The notes under the pieces are model-generated. The model was not told the origin of the DNA, searched no databases, and saw only the letters and a list, made by a program, of their open reading frames with translations. Shown here piece after piece: positions 1-14,478 of a stretch of 64,000 bases of DNA. The position numbers and the translations under genes were made by a program. Positions within the stretch are counted from its first letter, which is position 1, and every line of letters begins with the position of its first letter. The stretch covers positions 9,610,001 to 9,674,000 of the forward strand of contig OZ038532.1 in assembly GCA_964036665.1 (NCBI GenBank). Reading direction: 5' to 3'. The stretch is from Gordius sp. MW1. Taxonomy: Eukaryota > Nematomorpha > Gordioida > Gordea > Gordiidae.

Positions 1-257
1 CTGCGTATCTCATCTATCTATCGTGTAGGTAGTCTGGTGATAAATGCAGTAGGCATGTGTTGCGGAAAATGAAAACTTTTTACGCACTATCAAAGCCATT
101 TTTTGCTTCAATTATTATTATTATTATAGGACGGTCGTGTCCCCCCCTCCTGCGTGGCTAAATAAATTAAAAAATCTAATTTTGTAATTTTTTGCACGTT
201 AAACAAGGAGAAAAATGAAAATACTTTTAACAAAGTGCCAATAAATGTTGATATATC
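1..257 (-). repeat. Interspersed repeat, second copy at 52.19-52.44 kb
   Basis: This stretch is the reverse complement of about 52,190-52,440, including the ATT-triplet run, the 'acggtcgtgtc' segment and the 'ctatcgtgtaggtag' end. The homology reaches the first base, so the element continues left of the window. The segment from 108 to 341 is open on the minus strand, but it only reads through the repeat and a purine-rich tract, so I do not treat it as a gene. The other copy runs straight into a Helitron-like terminal hairpin, so both may be ends of the same element family. That link is an inference. Confidence 0.6.
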
Positions 258-856
258 CATGGGCGTAGCTAGGATTTGAATTAGGGGGGGGGGCAGATTA
301 AAAAAAAGGTCTTGACTACCCAACAATTTTCCTGAGAGCAAAAAAAAAAAAGGTCTCGACTATCCAAAAATTTTCATGCAACCGTAATTTAAATTTTATT
401 TTACCAAAACAATTTTTTTTTTAAACAAATAGTAGTTTATTCTAATAATCACATGGGTAAAATACATTGGTAAATAAAATATTAAAAAGAAAACGCGTTA
501 AAATCTAATTGGATGGCATTGATCCGTGTATGGAAATCGTGTTAGATTTGACGATTTCCATAGTGATCTTTTATTTTTGTGTAAATTCGCTAATAAGCAT
601 CTGTATTAATTGGAGTTAAGTTCAAATAGGGGGGGGGGGGGCAGCCGCGCCTCCTGCCCCCGCCTGCCTGGCTAATTAGGGGGTGGGGCAAAACATAATT
701 TTTTTTTAATTTTTAAGGGTTTTTGTATTGAAATCCTCGGCTGCCCCCCCCCCCCCCTAATTTGCGAAACCAAATTTTTTTGTTTTGCCCCCCTCTAATT
801 GAACTTTTAAACGTTTTGCCCCCCCCCCCCTAATCCAAAACCTGGCTACGCCCATG
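258..856. mobile_element. G-tract MITE, TIR CATGGGCGTAGC
   Basis: The element begins with catgggcgtagctagg and ends with the inverted form, cctggctacgcccatg. The interior has long G and C runs and no coding potential. Shorter relatives lie at 2955-3112, 4370-4510, 6062-6199, 23778-23940 and 42255-42639. The middle (about 610-760) has internal copies of the G-run motif facing both ways, which suggests a nested copy. The terminal sequence resembles that of the hAT at 35523-37695, so hAT mobilisation is an inference. Confidence 0.6.
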
Positions 857-1149
857 ATTATAGGTAAATTTGACTTAAAAAAATTTGCTTCATGAAAATT
901 TAAATTCGAACATTATTGAGGTAAAATTTTGTGTTTTTAACCACCCTTAAAGATATCAATTATTTGTTATTCTTCGTTAAATAACCTATATGCGTATCCG
1001 TATCCGCCTTTTGTTTATATTTTATCATAAAGGCCAGGCGCGATATTTTTTTTTGATTATAGGTAAATTTGACTTAAAAAAATTTGCTTCATGCAAATTT
1101 AAATTCGAACATTATTGAGGTAAAATTTTGTGTTTTTAACCACAACAAA

Positions 1150-1572
1150 TTATTTGCTAAGTATTTTATTCAAATTGCTAAGTATTTTTAGCGTCAATGC
1201 TAAGTATTTTATTCATTTGCTAAGTATTTAATTCGTTTGCTAAGTATTTAAATTAATGCTAAGTATTAAATTCAAATGCTAAGTATTTTATTCATTTTCT
1301 AAGTATTTAAATAAATTTTGCTAAGTATTTTATTTATTTGCTAAGTATTTTATTTGTTTGCTAAGTATTTTAATGTTTTGCTAAGTATTTAAATTATATG
1401 CTAAGTATTTAATTATATTATGCTAAGTATTTAAATTATTGCTAAGTATTTAAATATATTATGCTAAGTATTTAAATTATTGCTAAGTATTTAAATATAT
1501 TATGCTAAGTATTTAAATTATTGCTAAGTATTTAAATAAATTGTGCCAAGTATTTTAAATTATTTGCTAAGT
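1150..1572 (+). repeat. Tandem array of 'tgctaagtattt', about 21 units
   Basis: The core 'ctaagta' recurs about 21 times at roughly 20-bp intervals, separated by A/T-only spacers. Some later spacers alternate in a regular pattern (taaattat / taaatatattat), which points to local amplification of a two-unit block. The array faces its reverse complement at 2230-2575. Confidence 0.85.
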
Positions 1573-2057
1573 AAAGATTTTATAAATTTAAACAAATAAA
1601 GCTGTCTGTTGATTTTATATTCATGTTTCAAATTTTGACTAATGAGGTCATGAAATTAAGTAATAAAAATGCAGTTTTTGAAGTTGTCATTGATGCAGCC
1701 AGTGCAATTCATAATGCATTTAAAGCTGTTTTGGGGGATAAAATGGTTGTGTTATAGGGTTAGGGTTTATTGTAATTGAATAAAATCTCTATCAATAATC
1801 CTATTGGCTATTTAGATTATTTTATATATGAAGTCATTATAGAACATGAAGGGTATTTCTTCACCTACAAATAAATAATCATAATTTTTTTATTCAAATC
1901 TAAAATAAATTATTTTTTACATTATAACAATATAAATTTGAAATATTATATTTTTCAACTATAAATTTTGGTAATTCATTAAAATAATTCCCATTAAAAC
2001 TTAACTTCAAATTTTAACACTTTTTTGTCTCATAAATAAAACTTTGAATTAAAAAAC

Positions 2058-2576
2058 TTTAATAACTTAGCACTTCAAAATAGAAAACCTAGCATTTTTA
2101 AAAAATTAAATATTTTTTTTGAAATTATTACCATTAAAAATTTTTCCTTTTTAGCTTTGAAACCTTATTATCTTATATTTTTTTAATACTCAGCATTTTG
2201 ACTAAAACTCATAATTTAGATTTTTTTAATAAAATACTTAGCATTTTAATAAAAAAAACTTAGCATATCAAAATAAAAACTCTGCAATTTAATAATAAAA
2301 ACTTAGCATTTAAAAATAAAAAACTTAGCATTAAAAAATAAAATACTTAGCATTTCCTTTAAAATACTTAGCATTTAAAATAAAATACTTAGCATATAGA
2401 TTAAAATACTTAGCATTTAATAATAAAATACTTAGCATTTAGAATAAAATACTTAGCATTTAGATTAAAATACTTAGTTTAAAATACTTAGCGTTTCTTA
2501 ATAAAATACTTAGCACTTTTATTAAAATACTTAGCATAAATTACTTAGCAATTTGTAATTATTTACTTAGCAGTTA
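2058..2576 (-). repeat. Tandem array of 'aaatacttagca', inverted partner
   Basis: About 19 copies of 'cttagca' or close variants occur at about 20-bp spacing. They are sparse before 2230 and dense afterwards. This is the reverse complement of the array at 1150-1572, so the two can pair across an A/T-rich centre of roughly 600 bp. Two opposed subterminal repeat arrays are a layout seen in some DNA transposons. No transposase is visible. Confidence 0.8.
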
Positions 2577-2764
2577 AATAACACCCGTTTTTAACCACCC
2601 TTAAAAGTATCAATTATTTGTTATTTTTCGTTTAGTTGAGTTTTTAAATTTTTTTTTGGTAGTTTTAAATTTTCTTATTTAAATTTTTTAATTTTTTTTT
2701 TAAATATTTTAATATGGCAAAACAACGTTTGCCGGGTCAGCTAGTATTCATATAACAATAAGAT

Positions 2765-3380
2765 TATGTTGAAATTTATTAAATGATTAATTTGCGAAAC
2801 TACATTTTAAATTGAATGTGACCAGATATTGTATGCCATCAAATAGATATATATCTCAATAGTAAATCATTTAAATTAATTTTGTAATCAAAAGCTGTGG
2901 AATCAATTTTTTTCATAAATCGCACTTTAATGTCGATTAAATTTTAAACACCCTCATGGGAGTAGCCAGGAAATTGAAATTAGGGGGGGGGGGCAATAAT
3001 GATTAAGTGACCATTTTTTTAATTTTAGCCATAATTTGATAAAATATCTAAGATTTTTTGGATTTAGAGGAAACCATCCGCCCCTCCCTGCCACCCCCTG
3101 GCTACCCCCATGCAAACCGCAATTTATCTTACTCTTGCGTTGAATACCAAAATTTGAAACACGTTAGAAAGGGTTTCGGTTAAAATATTTTAACTCTTTC
3201 GGGCCGGGTCGGATTCGGGTTGAAAATTTTAAAATGCCTTCGGGTCGGGTTCGGATTGAAATTTTCAAAATGATTTTGGGTCGGGTTTGGGCTGAAAAAT
3301 TTAAAATGATTTCGGGTCGGGTTTGGGTTGGAAATTTAAAAAAAAATTCGGGTCGGGTTCCGGTTGAAAAAACTGACTTT
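2765..3380 (+). repeat. Dispersed repeat with CGGGTCGGGTT blocks
   Basis: The order of segments here (gaaatttattaaatg, tttgcgaaactac, aaatcgcactttaat, then a block of tcgggtcgggttcgg units) is repeated at about 37,862-38,270. The units between 3195 and 3370 recur about every 45 bp. A small G-tract MITE (2955-3112) is inserted in this copy and absent from the other, so the MITE arrived later. Confidence 0.6.
2955..3112. mobile_element. Small G-tract MITE
   Basis: It begins catgggagtagccagg and ends ctggctacccccatg, with a G-run after the left end and a C-rich right half. It has no coding capacity and is nested in the dispersed repeat around it. Confidence 0.55.
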
Positions 3381-4369
3381 TTAGTTCTCTAGTCTGGGAA
3401 AACTCGTTTTCTAAGAATCTTAAGATATTTTGACATATTTCTAAAAATTGTTCAATATCAGGAAAATTACTCTACAATAAATCAATCATTAAAAATCAAA
3501 AAATTTTGTGTGTTCCTTATTATACCAGGGGTTTGTTTAAGTTTTATTTATAAATTTTGCGAACAAAAAATGCGCTAGAGCAGTGATAACTTAAATAAGG
3601 CCAGAACGGCAATAAATATATGCCAATATCAGGACTTAATTATTCATCTTATTTTTATTCATTCTCACTATTCATTTCAAATTATCTATTAGATGTTGCC
3701 AATACAACTCTTTTAGGCCCGAACCCAACCCCCTACAGTCTCTTATATTAACCTTTACTAGTCCAGGCAGACAAAGCACTTCTTCTAAATATAATCACTT
3801 TCCTGGCCGCGAAATTAATCCAGAAATTTCACAAAGACATATTAAGAACGTTCTTTTTTATTGTCAATCATCTTCACAAAATAATAATTTTTACCTTAAT
3901 AAATATAATTGTCTATGTTAAAAAGACATAAATTAATTTAGATGATTTTTTTTTATAATACTGCAAAAATAATAAGTCATTTATATTTGGGGACAAAAGA
4001 TTATTTGTAATAAAATCTCGCGCTTAAATTCAAAACGGAATAATTTAATTATGTTTGAATTAATTTCCCTCCGAATTTTTATTTATAAATAATGGTGATG
4101 GACATTGGGCCGTCCAAAAGCACTCTCCATATCAAATGTCTGGGAAAATATAATCATATGACATCAATATTATTGTAAAGTATGCGAATTGATCACGCCA
4201 TAAAATGAACATAAATTGAATGGAAAAATGTGATTTGACTTCTTTAAATAAGCATATTTTTGTTAGGCCCGGCCCGCCGATATATATTTTGTACGGCCCG
4301 TGAACGGGCTAGGTGGCACAGGCAAATCTTTCGTAAAGATGGCATCAATTACTTATTAAAATATATGGC
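3381..4369. other. Non-coding AT-rich stretch
   Basis: I see no coding exon, RNA gene or clear repeat unit here. A GC-richer patch at 4265-4320 (ggcccggcccgccg) resembles the 'GGCCCG' low-complexity tracts elsewhere in the window and is probably a relic of one of those elements. Confidence 0.4.
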
Positions 4370-4510
4370 CATGGGCGTAGCTAGGGGGTGGCAGGGAGGG
4401 GCGGCCCCCCTCTAAATCCATAAATTCTTAAAAAATTAATATAATTATGGTCTAAATTTTAAAAAAATCATCATTTTGCCCCTCTCATTTTAATCCACGC
4501 TACGCCAATG
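4370..4510. mobile_element. Small G-tract MITE
   Basis: It begins catgggcgtagctagg and ends with the degenerate inverted form ctacgccaatg. It is similar in size and composition to the copy at 6062-6199. Confidence 0.55.
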
Positions 4511-4573
4511 TATATGGTCAGTTTTTTATTTTTGTTTTGGTTAATTAATATTAGAACGCCTATAATAATATTA

Positions 4574-4901
4574 CAGTCGAAACTTTTTAATCTCAAATCG
4601 GATTATCGCGAAAATCTTTTAATCGCGAAGTGTATCGCCATTTTGTTTTTTTAAACGATAATATTAACAAAAACATCTTTTATTGACAAATCGCTTAATA
4701 GTACAATATCGGATATCACAAACATTATCAAGTCCTTAAATCAACCAGATAATTATATAAAATATCGTTTTATTGCGAAGCGTAAGAAATGAATATTTAA
4801 TATAATGAACATATACTTTTATTTCCATCGTTTAATCGCGAGATAACACTTAATCGCGAATTTTTCAGGCCCAAGGCTTTGCAATTAAACGGTTTTGATT
4901 G
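4574..4901. mobile_element. pogo/Tc1-like MITE flanked by TA
   Basis: The left end reads TA-cagtcgaaac and the right end reads gttttgattg-TA. The termini are inverted repeats and each is bordered by TA, as expected for pogo/Tigger or Tc1-mariner insertions. Internally, the 'taatcgcgaa' motif recurs several times in both orientations. No transposase remains. The superfamily is inferred from the ends. Confidence 0.6.
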
Positions 4902-4934
4902 TATTGTAGGATTGTAGATTATACGTGGATACAT

Positions 4935-5080
4935 TCAGTAGCCTCACACAACCGATGTGTGTAAACGTTTATGCTATCGTGAGTTCTATTGTGCCCGGGA
5001 CTCCGCAATTCGCTGTTCACACCCGTTTAGTTGGGATCCTTTTCAAAACACCGGACGCCCGTACTTTTATTTGAGCTATA
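4935..5080 (+). other. Possible upstream DPP exon, weak
   Basis: One plus-strand frame, open after a stop at about 4937, reads ...CVNVYAIVSSIVPGTPQF.... It has the hydrophobic-SSI-P spacing of the strand that precedes the linker to the hydrolase domain in DPP8/9. No convincing splice donor follows, and the match is short. The local GC content is higher than its surroundings. It could equally be chance. Confidence 0.2.
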
Positions 5081-5559
5081 ATCGTTTTTCTTTAGAATCT
5101 AATTATTTTAACAATTTTTAATTTGCACTCGGTTTACCCTATCGTTTTTAAATTATCTGTGTAGGGGAGACCCATAAAATAATCACGTTTAAAAAAAACT
5201 AATAAAGTTTTTTATAATTTTTTTATAGGAATATATTTTTATAGTCTATTTCTACTGTAAAAAAAAATGGAGAAAAAAGGTGCTTATAGTTTTTCCATAA
5301 ATTAGCTTTAAAAAAATCAAAAGTTCTAGAAATTTTAAAAGTGCCCGGGCTAGTTATACCCCTGTTCAGGGGATAGATTAACCCTAACGTTTTCGTATAA
5401 AAAATTAACTATGGTACATAAAATGGTTACGGAAAAACATTAATATGATATTATGTTTTTAGATAATTTTTAGCCTTCTGTAGATAACTTAGCTAGAAAT
5501 TTTGAAATTTTAATTGAGATTTTTTAAAATGGTTTTTAAAAATAATTTATACCACGCAG

Positions 5560-9598
<4,039 letters not shown>

Positions 9599-9890
9599 TA
9601 CTCATTTATATGTACCTTAATTACATATACTCACCCGTGCATCTAGCTCACGTCTTATATCCTGCAACGCTGAAAGGGGTTACGTGTTTTTATTAATTTT
9701 TTTCGGTTTAATTAAAAAAGTAAAGCTTTTTCTGTATTAATGTGTCTAAAATTTAGGTTATATTAGGTGATGCAATTGAAAATGAATTGCAATATATCAT
9801 ATTAACTTAAAAACTTGCTTATTAAAAGTAATTTTTTGTTAAGTTAGTTATATCTTTATATTATCACTAGCTGTGCCCATCTTTATATTA
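9599..9890. other. 3' flank of the DPP gene
   Basis: AT-rich downstream sequence with a weak ATTAAA at about 9709 that could serve as a polyadenylation signal. A 28-bp unit (atctttatattatcactagc...) is duplicated in tandem at about 9851-9905, at the border with the following Helitron-like terminus. Confidence 0.35.
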
Positions 9891-9891
9891 T

Positions 9892-9935
9892 CACTAGCTG
9901 TGCCCGGCCAAGCGTTGCTTTGGCTTAGGTTTTAG
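9892..9935 (+). repeat. Helitron-like terminal motif
   Basis: The sequence actagctgtgcccggccaag continuing to gcgttgctttggc closely resembles the motif at 2746-2715 (actagctgacccggcaaacg). It probably marks the end of the Helitron whose minus-strand coding remains lie at 10.45-11.73 kb. Confidence 0.4.
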
Positions 9936-10451
9936 CTAAATGAAATATGTTCGTATTAATAAGAAATATATGAGAATTTGGGTTATCTGTATAAGAGTTT
10001 ATGATGTAAAAAATATTTTTTTATAATGTGCAAATACATATTATTTAACTTAATAGGAAAAGGCATATTTTTTAATACGTAAATAGATTTATAACAGTTT
10101 AAATATTTATTAGGTAGCGCTTAGCGATAATATGCATTATTGGGTGACAAAAGTGTATAAGTTATAAACCATAGTGAATAAAAGTAAATGATAATGGTCG
10201 ACAATGCAAAGAAAAATTTTAGTACAGCTTGCATAATGGTGTATTGTCATAGCCTAAAATCTATAGTAATAAAATGATCATATTATTAAACACCTTCAAA
10301 TTTGGTTAAATGAACTGAAAATAATATAAATTCGAGTGTAATGAAAGCAAAAAATTACGAGAAAAAAAATTAACAAATCTGATCGTAAATGGCTTTTTGT
10401 TGCAGCGTTTGCTTTAGAAACATTTGATCACACTTAAGGCAAAAGATCACC

Positions 10452-11730
10452 CTAGTTGTAATTTTGTTCACGATGTAAGTTTACATCGAATGGAGCAGCA
10501 TCAGATCGATTTGGCGCAGGTCTAACCAATTGACTCAAAGCTTTATTTCTGATTTCTAAGCATATATCTTCAATAATAACTAAGGTTTTTTTATAGAGTT
10601 GTAGCATTTGATCCATGTTAATATTAGGATGTGCATGATCATTCCGATGAATGATATCTTCTGCCATGTCTGCTTTATTTTGATTCCATAAATTGGTAGG
10701 ATATGACGGAGAGCAGGAGTTTATTATAATTGCAAACAATGCACGAATTTGTGTTGGATGTGAAGTATAGCACGCGTCACTAATTCATTCATACCATTGA
10801 TTATCATGATCTAATGGAAGAATGGCTAGGCATGCACTGCGGAAAATGGAATGTGCAACGTGACCACTTTTAACTGATGGAAACACGTTGGACGAACGTT
10901 ATTTTAATCATGCTAATAAGGAAACATTCATATAGGCTGAGTTATATCGCGTATTTTATAGTCGTGCTATCGTATTTTTGAATATGTCAGGCCGCTACTC
11001 GCTTTCCGTGCGACGTTCAAAGGATCTGCTGCGCGAGTTCCAGTGTAATACCTAAGCACTCAATATAGCAGCGTTTGCGCAAAATTATCATCCTGACAGC
11101 TTGAAGAACGCTATTTACGTTGTATCTGGGGGATTTAAGGCCATATTGGTGACATTTGCATTTTTGAAATTAATCCGTTGCCAATTTTTTACATGTACAA
11201 TTACGTGAATCCTAGCATGACCGCGTTCATGTATAGGAAAGGTATAATACGCTATATAGCTTCATTGCTGCTTATATATATTCCAGTCTGATACTAAGCG
11301 ATATTATCGTTATGAAGGCTCGCTCTATTCGCAGTGCTATCTGGTTGAACGGTAAAAAATTGTCATACTACTACCTTTGTTAGTGTGCTAAAAAATGTAA
11401 ACCGAGACAATATTCATTGATGTGTGCTTTGCATAATTTTGATAGCAAAGGACAATATGGAACAGCCCAGCGGTTATAACTTCGACGATTTAGTTCCGAA
11501 GTTGTATCGTTACCACGTCCCACCATCTTTGTACATAGGATATCCATCATTGCCCCTGATAGTGTTGCATACCAAGCATCGCTTTGAGGATTTACCGTCT
11601 ATCATGCATAGCGGTTTAGATTAAGCGTTCCGCAAGGGCCGTTTTTCATATTTTTTCCAACGATTTTGTAAAAATTCTTATATAGTTTAGGATCGGTATT
11701 TCAGCACATATTGAGTAAAAAATTGAGACG
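10452..11730 (-). pseudogene. Helitron Rep/helicase remnant
   Basis: Reading leftwards with frameshifts and stops, the minus strand gives blocks typical of Helitron Rep-helicase proteins: ICAEIPDPKLYKNFY, NGPCGTLN, CMIDGK.SKR, GNDGYPMYKDGG, NRWAVPYCPLLSKLC-KAHIN and NKGSSM. These are followed, from about 10785, by HPTQIRALFAIIINSC and NLWNQNKADMAEDIIHR, which stay open to 10452. The family replicates by rolling-circle transposition using a HUH endonuclease fused to a helicase. The catalytic HUH part and the distal helicase motifs are missing. The upstream end is replaced by the inverted-arm sequence at about 11.73 kb. Confidence 0.8.
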
Positions 11731-13149
11731 CAAATGACAAAGCTATCGTGGAAAAGAGTTTAAGACAATAAGTAGCACCATAACGATAAATAAGCAAATC
11801 CGCTAGATGGCGGTAAGCACTATCAAAAAACAGGGTTACGGCTGTCGCAGGTCGATAAAAAGTATATATAACCATCTAGTATGCTTAGTGTTTCGATCTC
11901 GTCTCGTCTCGGGAGCGATTATGAAAATCTCGTCTCGGTCTAGAAAAATCCCGGTCTCGCCGAGAATTCTCGTCTCGTCTCGACTTTTTTAAAAAAAAAT
12001 TATACGGAATAAAAATTTCTCCTGTTTTATTAAAAATATTAAATAGGTTTTAAAAAATCCAAATGGCCACCTTTTATATCTTTTGAAAAAACTTTAATAC
12101 ACACTTTTTAAAGATTAGCCGGACACGACATATTGACAATATAATATATATTAATTCATAAAGATAACATTTTCTAAGAAATGTGCAGACTAAAAAAAAC
12201 TATAATTAAATTTGAAGTATAACAAATTTAATCTTATTTTGCTAGCAAATTATAACGTTTGTATCAAATTCACTGTGTCACTTAACTAGAAATAGAGTTA
12301 GATAATTATAAGCTCGCTTATAGTTGAAGTTGCATAATTGAGCAAATTGAGACCCTTTAGAAATCCTGGCTAAAGCTACAAAGTAGACCTTAACATATTT
12401 AAGGCAAGCGTTTAAGTCTATTGATATTACCATCATCAATTCTAGCCCATAGTGTTTATTGCATGTTACTAGCTTTATAAATCACAAAGTGCGAGTGACT
12501 TTTTGTTGTGTTTATCGACACAAAGGCGGGTGTGGAGAATAAAGTAAAAACAAATAATATGACGGAAGTATATAGACGTATGAAGTGATTAAAGGAAAGT
12601 TGAGGGAAGACAACAGACACACACATTTGTTTTTATGTAGTGATGCATTTCCAATATTTTTATGATGGTCTTTGTCGCATGAATACTGGACACATTTGTT
12701 TTTATGTAGTGAAGCATTCGAATATTTTTATGATGGTCGTCGTTTAGTGAATACTGCATACATATTATTTTTGTGATCTTGGTCTTGTGTGGATATAATA
12801 AAGTTGGATTGTGTATTGTATATTCCCTCTGAACAGTGGCGCCCAACGTAAAAAGAAAGGCCAAACAATTTTGCAAAAAAAATACTAAAAGAATAAAATC
12901 ATATTTGGGATTGTCTATATTCGGGTCCTAATTCTGAGATAAGAATTCTATAGTCCTGTACCGATTAAATTGGAGCCTAGTGAATATTAATCTAAGAAAA
13001 CCTAAAAGATCGTTAAAAAAATCGGGAATTCAAAAAGCATAGTAACATCTGCCGAAACGCATAGCGGCAATCGGACTTCAAGTTTACCGCCAACGTCAAT
13101 CTGAATTTCAGTTTACCGCCAACAATAAAACGCGCAGATAAGACGAGTT
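11536..13149 (+). repeat. Left arm of a long inverted repeat
   Basis: The reverse complement of this segment reappears at 18224-19642 and 21163-21335, nearly base for base where I compared them. It contains Helitron code at its outer end (11536-11730), a 'gtctcgtctcg' patch at 11895-11990, and a tRNA-Lys-type primer binding site (tggcgcccaacgt, about 12836) followed by leader-like sequence. Open frames inside it (for example 11807-11992 and 12589-12876) are duplicated in the other arm. I take them as shadows of the repeat, not genes. Confidence 0.85.
12836..12848 (+). other. Primer binding site motif, tRNA-Lys type
   Basis: The motif tggcgcccaacgt matches the primer binding site used by several insect LTR elements. 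It implies that the bases just before it are the end of an LTR in plus orientation and that the following bases are leader. The mirror copy is at about 18527-18540 on the minus strand. LTR limits upstream are not clear. Confidence 0.55.
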
Positions 13150-13439
13150 TATAGCGATAAAGAAGGAACATATGGTTTATTCTACGGAAAACACTAATGA
13201 TAACGGAAAAAACCAAAACTATTTATCGCGAGTCTAAAATAATGGGATGGATTGGTTAATATTCAAATGAGGGTTGACTCTGCGTGCCTATATCTCTCTC
13301 CGTATCACGACCACTACAGATACTCCCCCTCTAAAAAAAAGGAAAAAGATATGTATGCATCAGAATTTTTAAGCAATAAATTTCCGTGGAGTAGTTATAG
13401 TTCTTCCATAACTAGACATCCGTTGTTGAACAGGTAAAG

Positions 13440-14018
13440 TGTTACTATCCTCTTATTTTGTTTCGATCCATGCTGGTTTAAGTCTATCAATGGTTTGTTC
13501 TTTGTTATCTTTTGTCACTTTAAAAAATTTCTTACTCCTTTTTACTACCTTAAACGGTCCATCGTATGGGGGTTGTAAAGATTTTCTGACCGTGTCATTA
13601 CGTACAAAAACATACTCTGATGTTTTTAAATCATTAGGGATATATTCCTTCTTATCATGTTTTCTGGTAGGGCAGAATTTTAAATTTTGCATTATTTCTT
13701 TAAGTCTAATTACATAACCTGGTTTAGATGATTCTATGAACGATTTTTGAAAAAATTCCCCTGGTAGCCTTAACGTCGTCCCATAAACCATTTCCGAAGG
13801 AGTGTATCCGATATCTTCTTTGATTGTCGACCTAATGCTGAGAAGAATTAATGGTAGTGTTTCACTCCATTTTGTTGTATCTTCCTGTGTCATGATGGAA
13901 GCCTTTAATTGCCTATGAAACCGCTCAACTAACCCATTAGAACACGGGTGATAGGCTGTAGTTTTGATATGGTCAGATCCTAATATGGATGATAATTCTC
14001 GGAATAAACTGGATGCTT
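13440..14018 (-). pseudogene. Ty3/gypsy integrase C-terminal fragment (outer element)
   Basis: The minus strand from 14018 reads TTAYHPCSNGLVERFHRQLK, then LPLILLSIRSTIKEDIGYTP, then a chromatin-facing tail ending ...DRLKPAWIETK and a stop near 13450. This is the end of the integrase core (the segment around the last catalytic Glu) plus the C-terminal domain of a Ty3/gypsy polyprotein. The frame breaks abruptly at 14018, where the direct repeat of the neighbouring element begins. The likeliest reading is that the second gypsy was inserted into this one. Confidence 0.8.
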
Positions 14019-14436
14019 GAAAATAAAAACAGACATATAACGTTTTCGCTCTTATTGGAGCTCATCAGTATGCCATAGTTAATTCTCTAGTCACATAGTA
14101 ATCGAGATAGCTATATATAAGGCCAAATTAGATTTTCACGTTTACGGTGTTTAAGGATAAAACTCATTAAACCCACCGTAATTGTGGCGTAAATAATATT
14201 TGTTTGAAATTTTGTTGAAATAAAGAATTATAATACGATTCCGGTTGGGGTTTTTATAAAGAGGGCCCGATTTACGACGGGTGGAAACCGCGAATCAAAT
14301 AAGAATAAATCTAATTTATATGTCATCCAGGACACATTTTAAATTAGAGACTAATTTGCCTAAATTATCCCTATCTCTTTTAGAATGTGACTTGAAAATA
14401 AAAACAGACATATAACATTTTCGCTCTTATTGGAGC
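14018..14436 (-). repeat. Candidate LTR or end repeat of the inner gypsy
   Basis: A 45-bp sequence (gaaaataaaaacagacatat continuing to cgctcttattggagc) occurs at 14019-14063 and again at 14391-14436 in the same orientation. Between the copies lies a TATA-like 'ttatatatag' (minus strand 'ctatatataa') and A/T-rich sequence. It lies directly after the inner integrase stop, where a 3' LTR is expected. No matching copy is found at the other end of the element, so the LTR call is tentative. Confidence 0.4.
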
Positions 14437-14478
14437 AAGTGTCAGATGGGCCATCAAACCGTTCCATTAAACCAATAT

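Larger units (their letters stand above)
858..2746 (-). mobile_element. Helitron/Helentron-like element, interrupted
   Basis: The right end, read on the minus strand, starts ACTAGCTGACCCGGCAAACG, a motif I associate with termini of insect Helitron/Helentron elements. The interior contains an 84-bp direct duplication (858-941 and 1057-1141). The phrase 'gtttttaaccaccctt' followed by 'caattatttgttatt' occurs at about 931 and again at about 2588. This shows that a separate unit, from about 1142 to 2585, was inserted within or between copies of this phrase. No Rep or helicase code is present, so this copy is non-autonomous. The superfamily assignment rests on the terminal motif only. Confidence 0.45.

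Noticed and set aside
1150-1572. CRISPR-like array
   Set aside because: The unit is about 12 bp with short A/T-only spacers in a eukaryotic setting and no cas genes, so it is a tandem repeat.
1750-1770. gggttagggttt, telomere-like
   Set aside because: It is under two units long and within AT-rich transposon filler, so it is not a telomeric array.
11807-12876. Open frames repeated in the arms (61 and about 95 residues), mirrored at 18507-18941 and 19385-19570
   Set aside because: Both copies lie within the inverted arms and code for low-complexity peptides without domain signals; conservation follows from the repeat.
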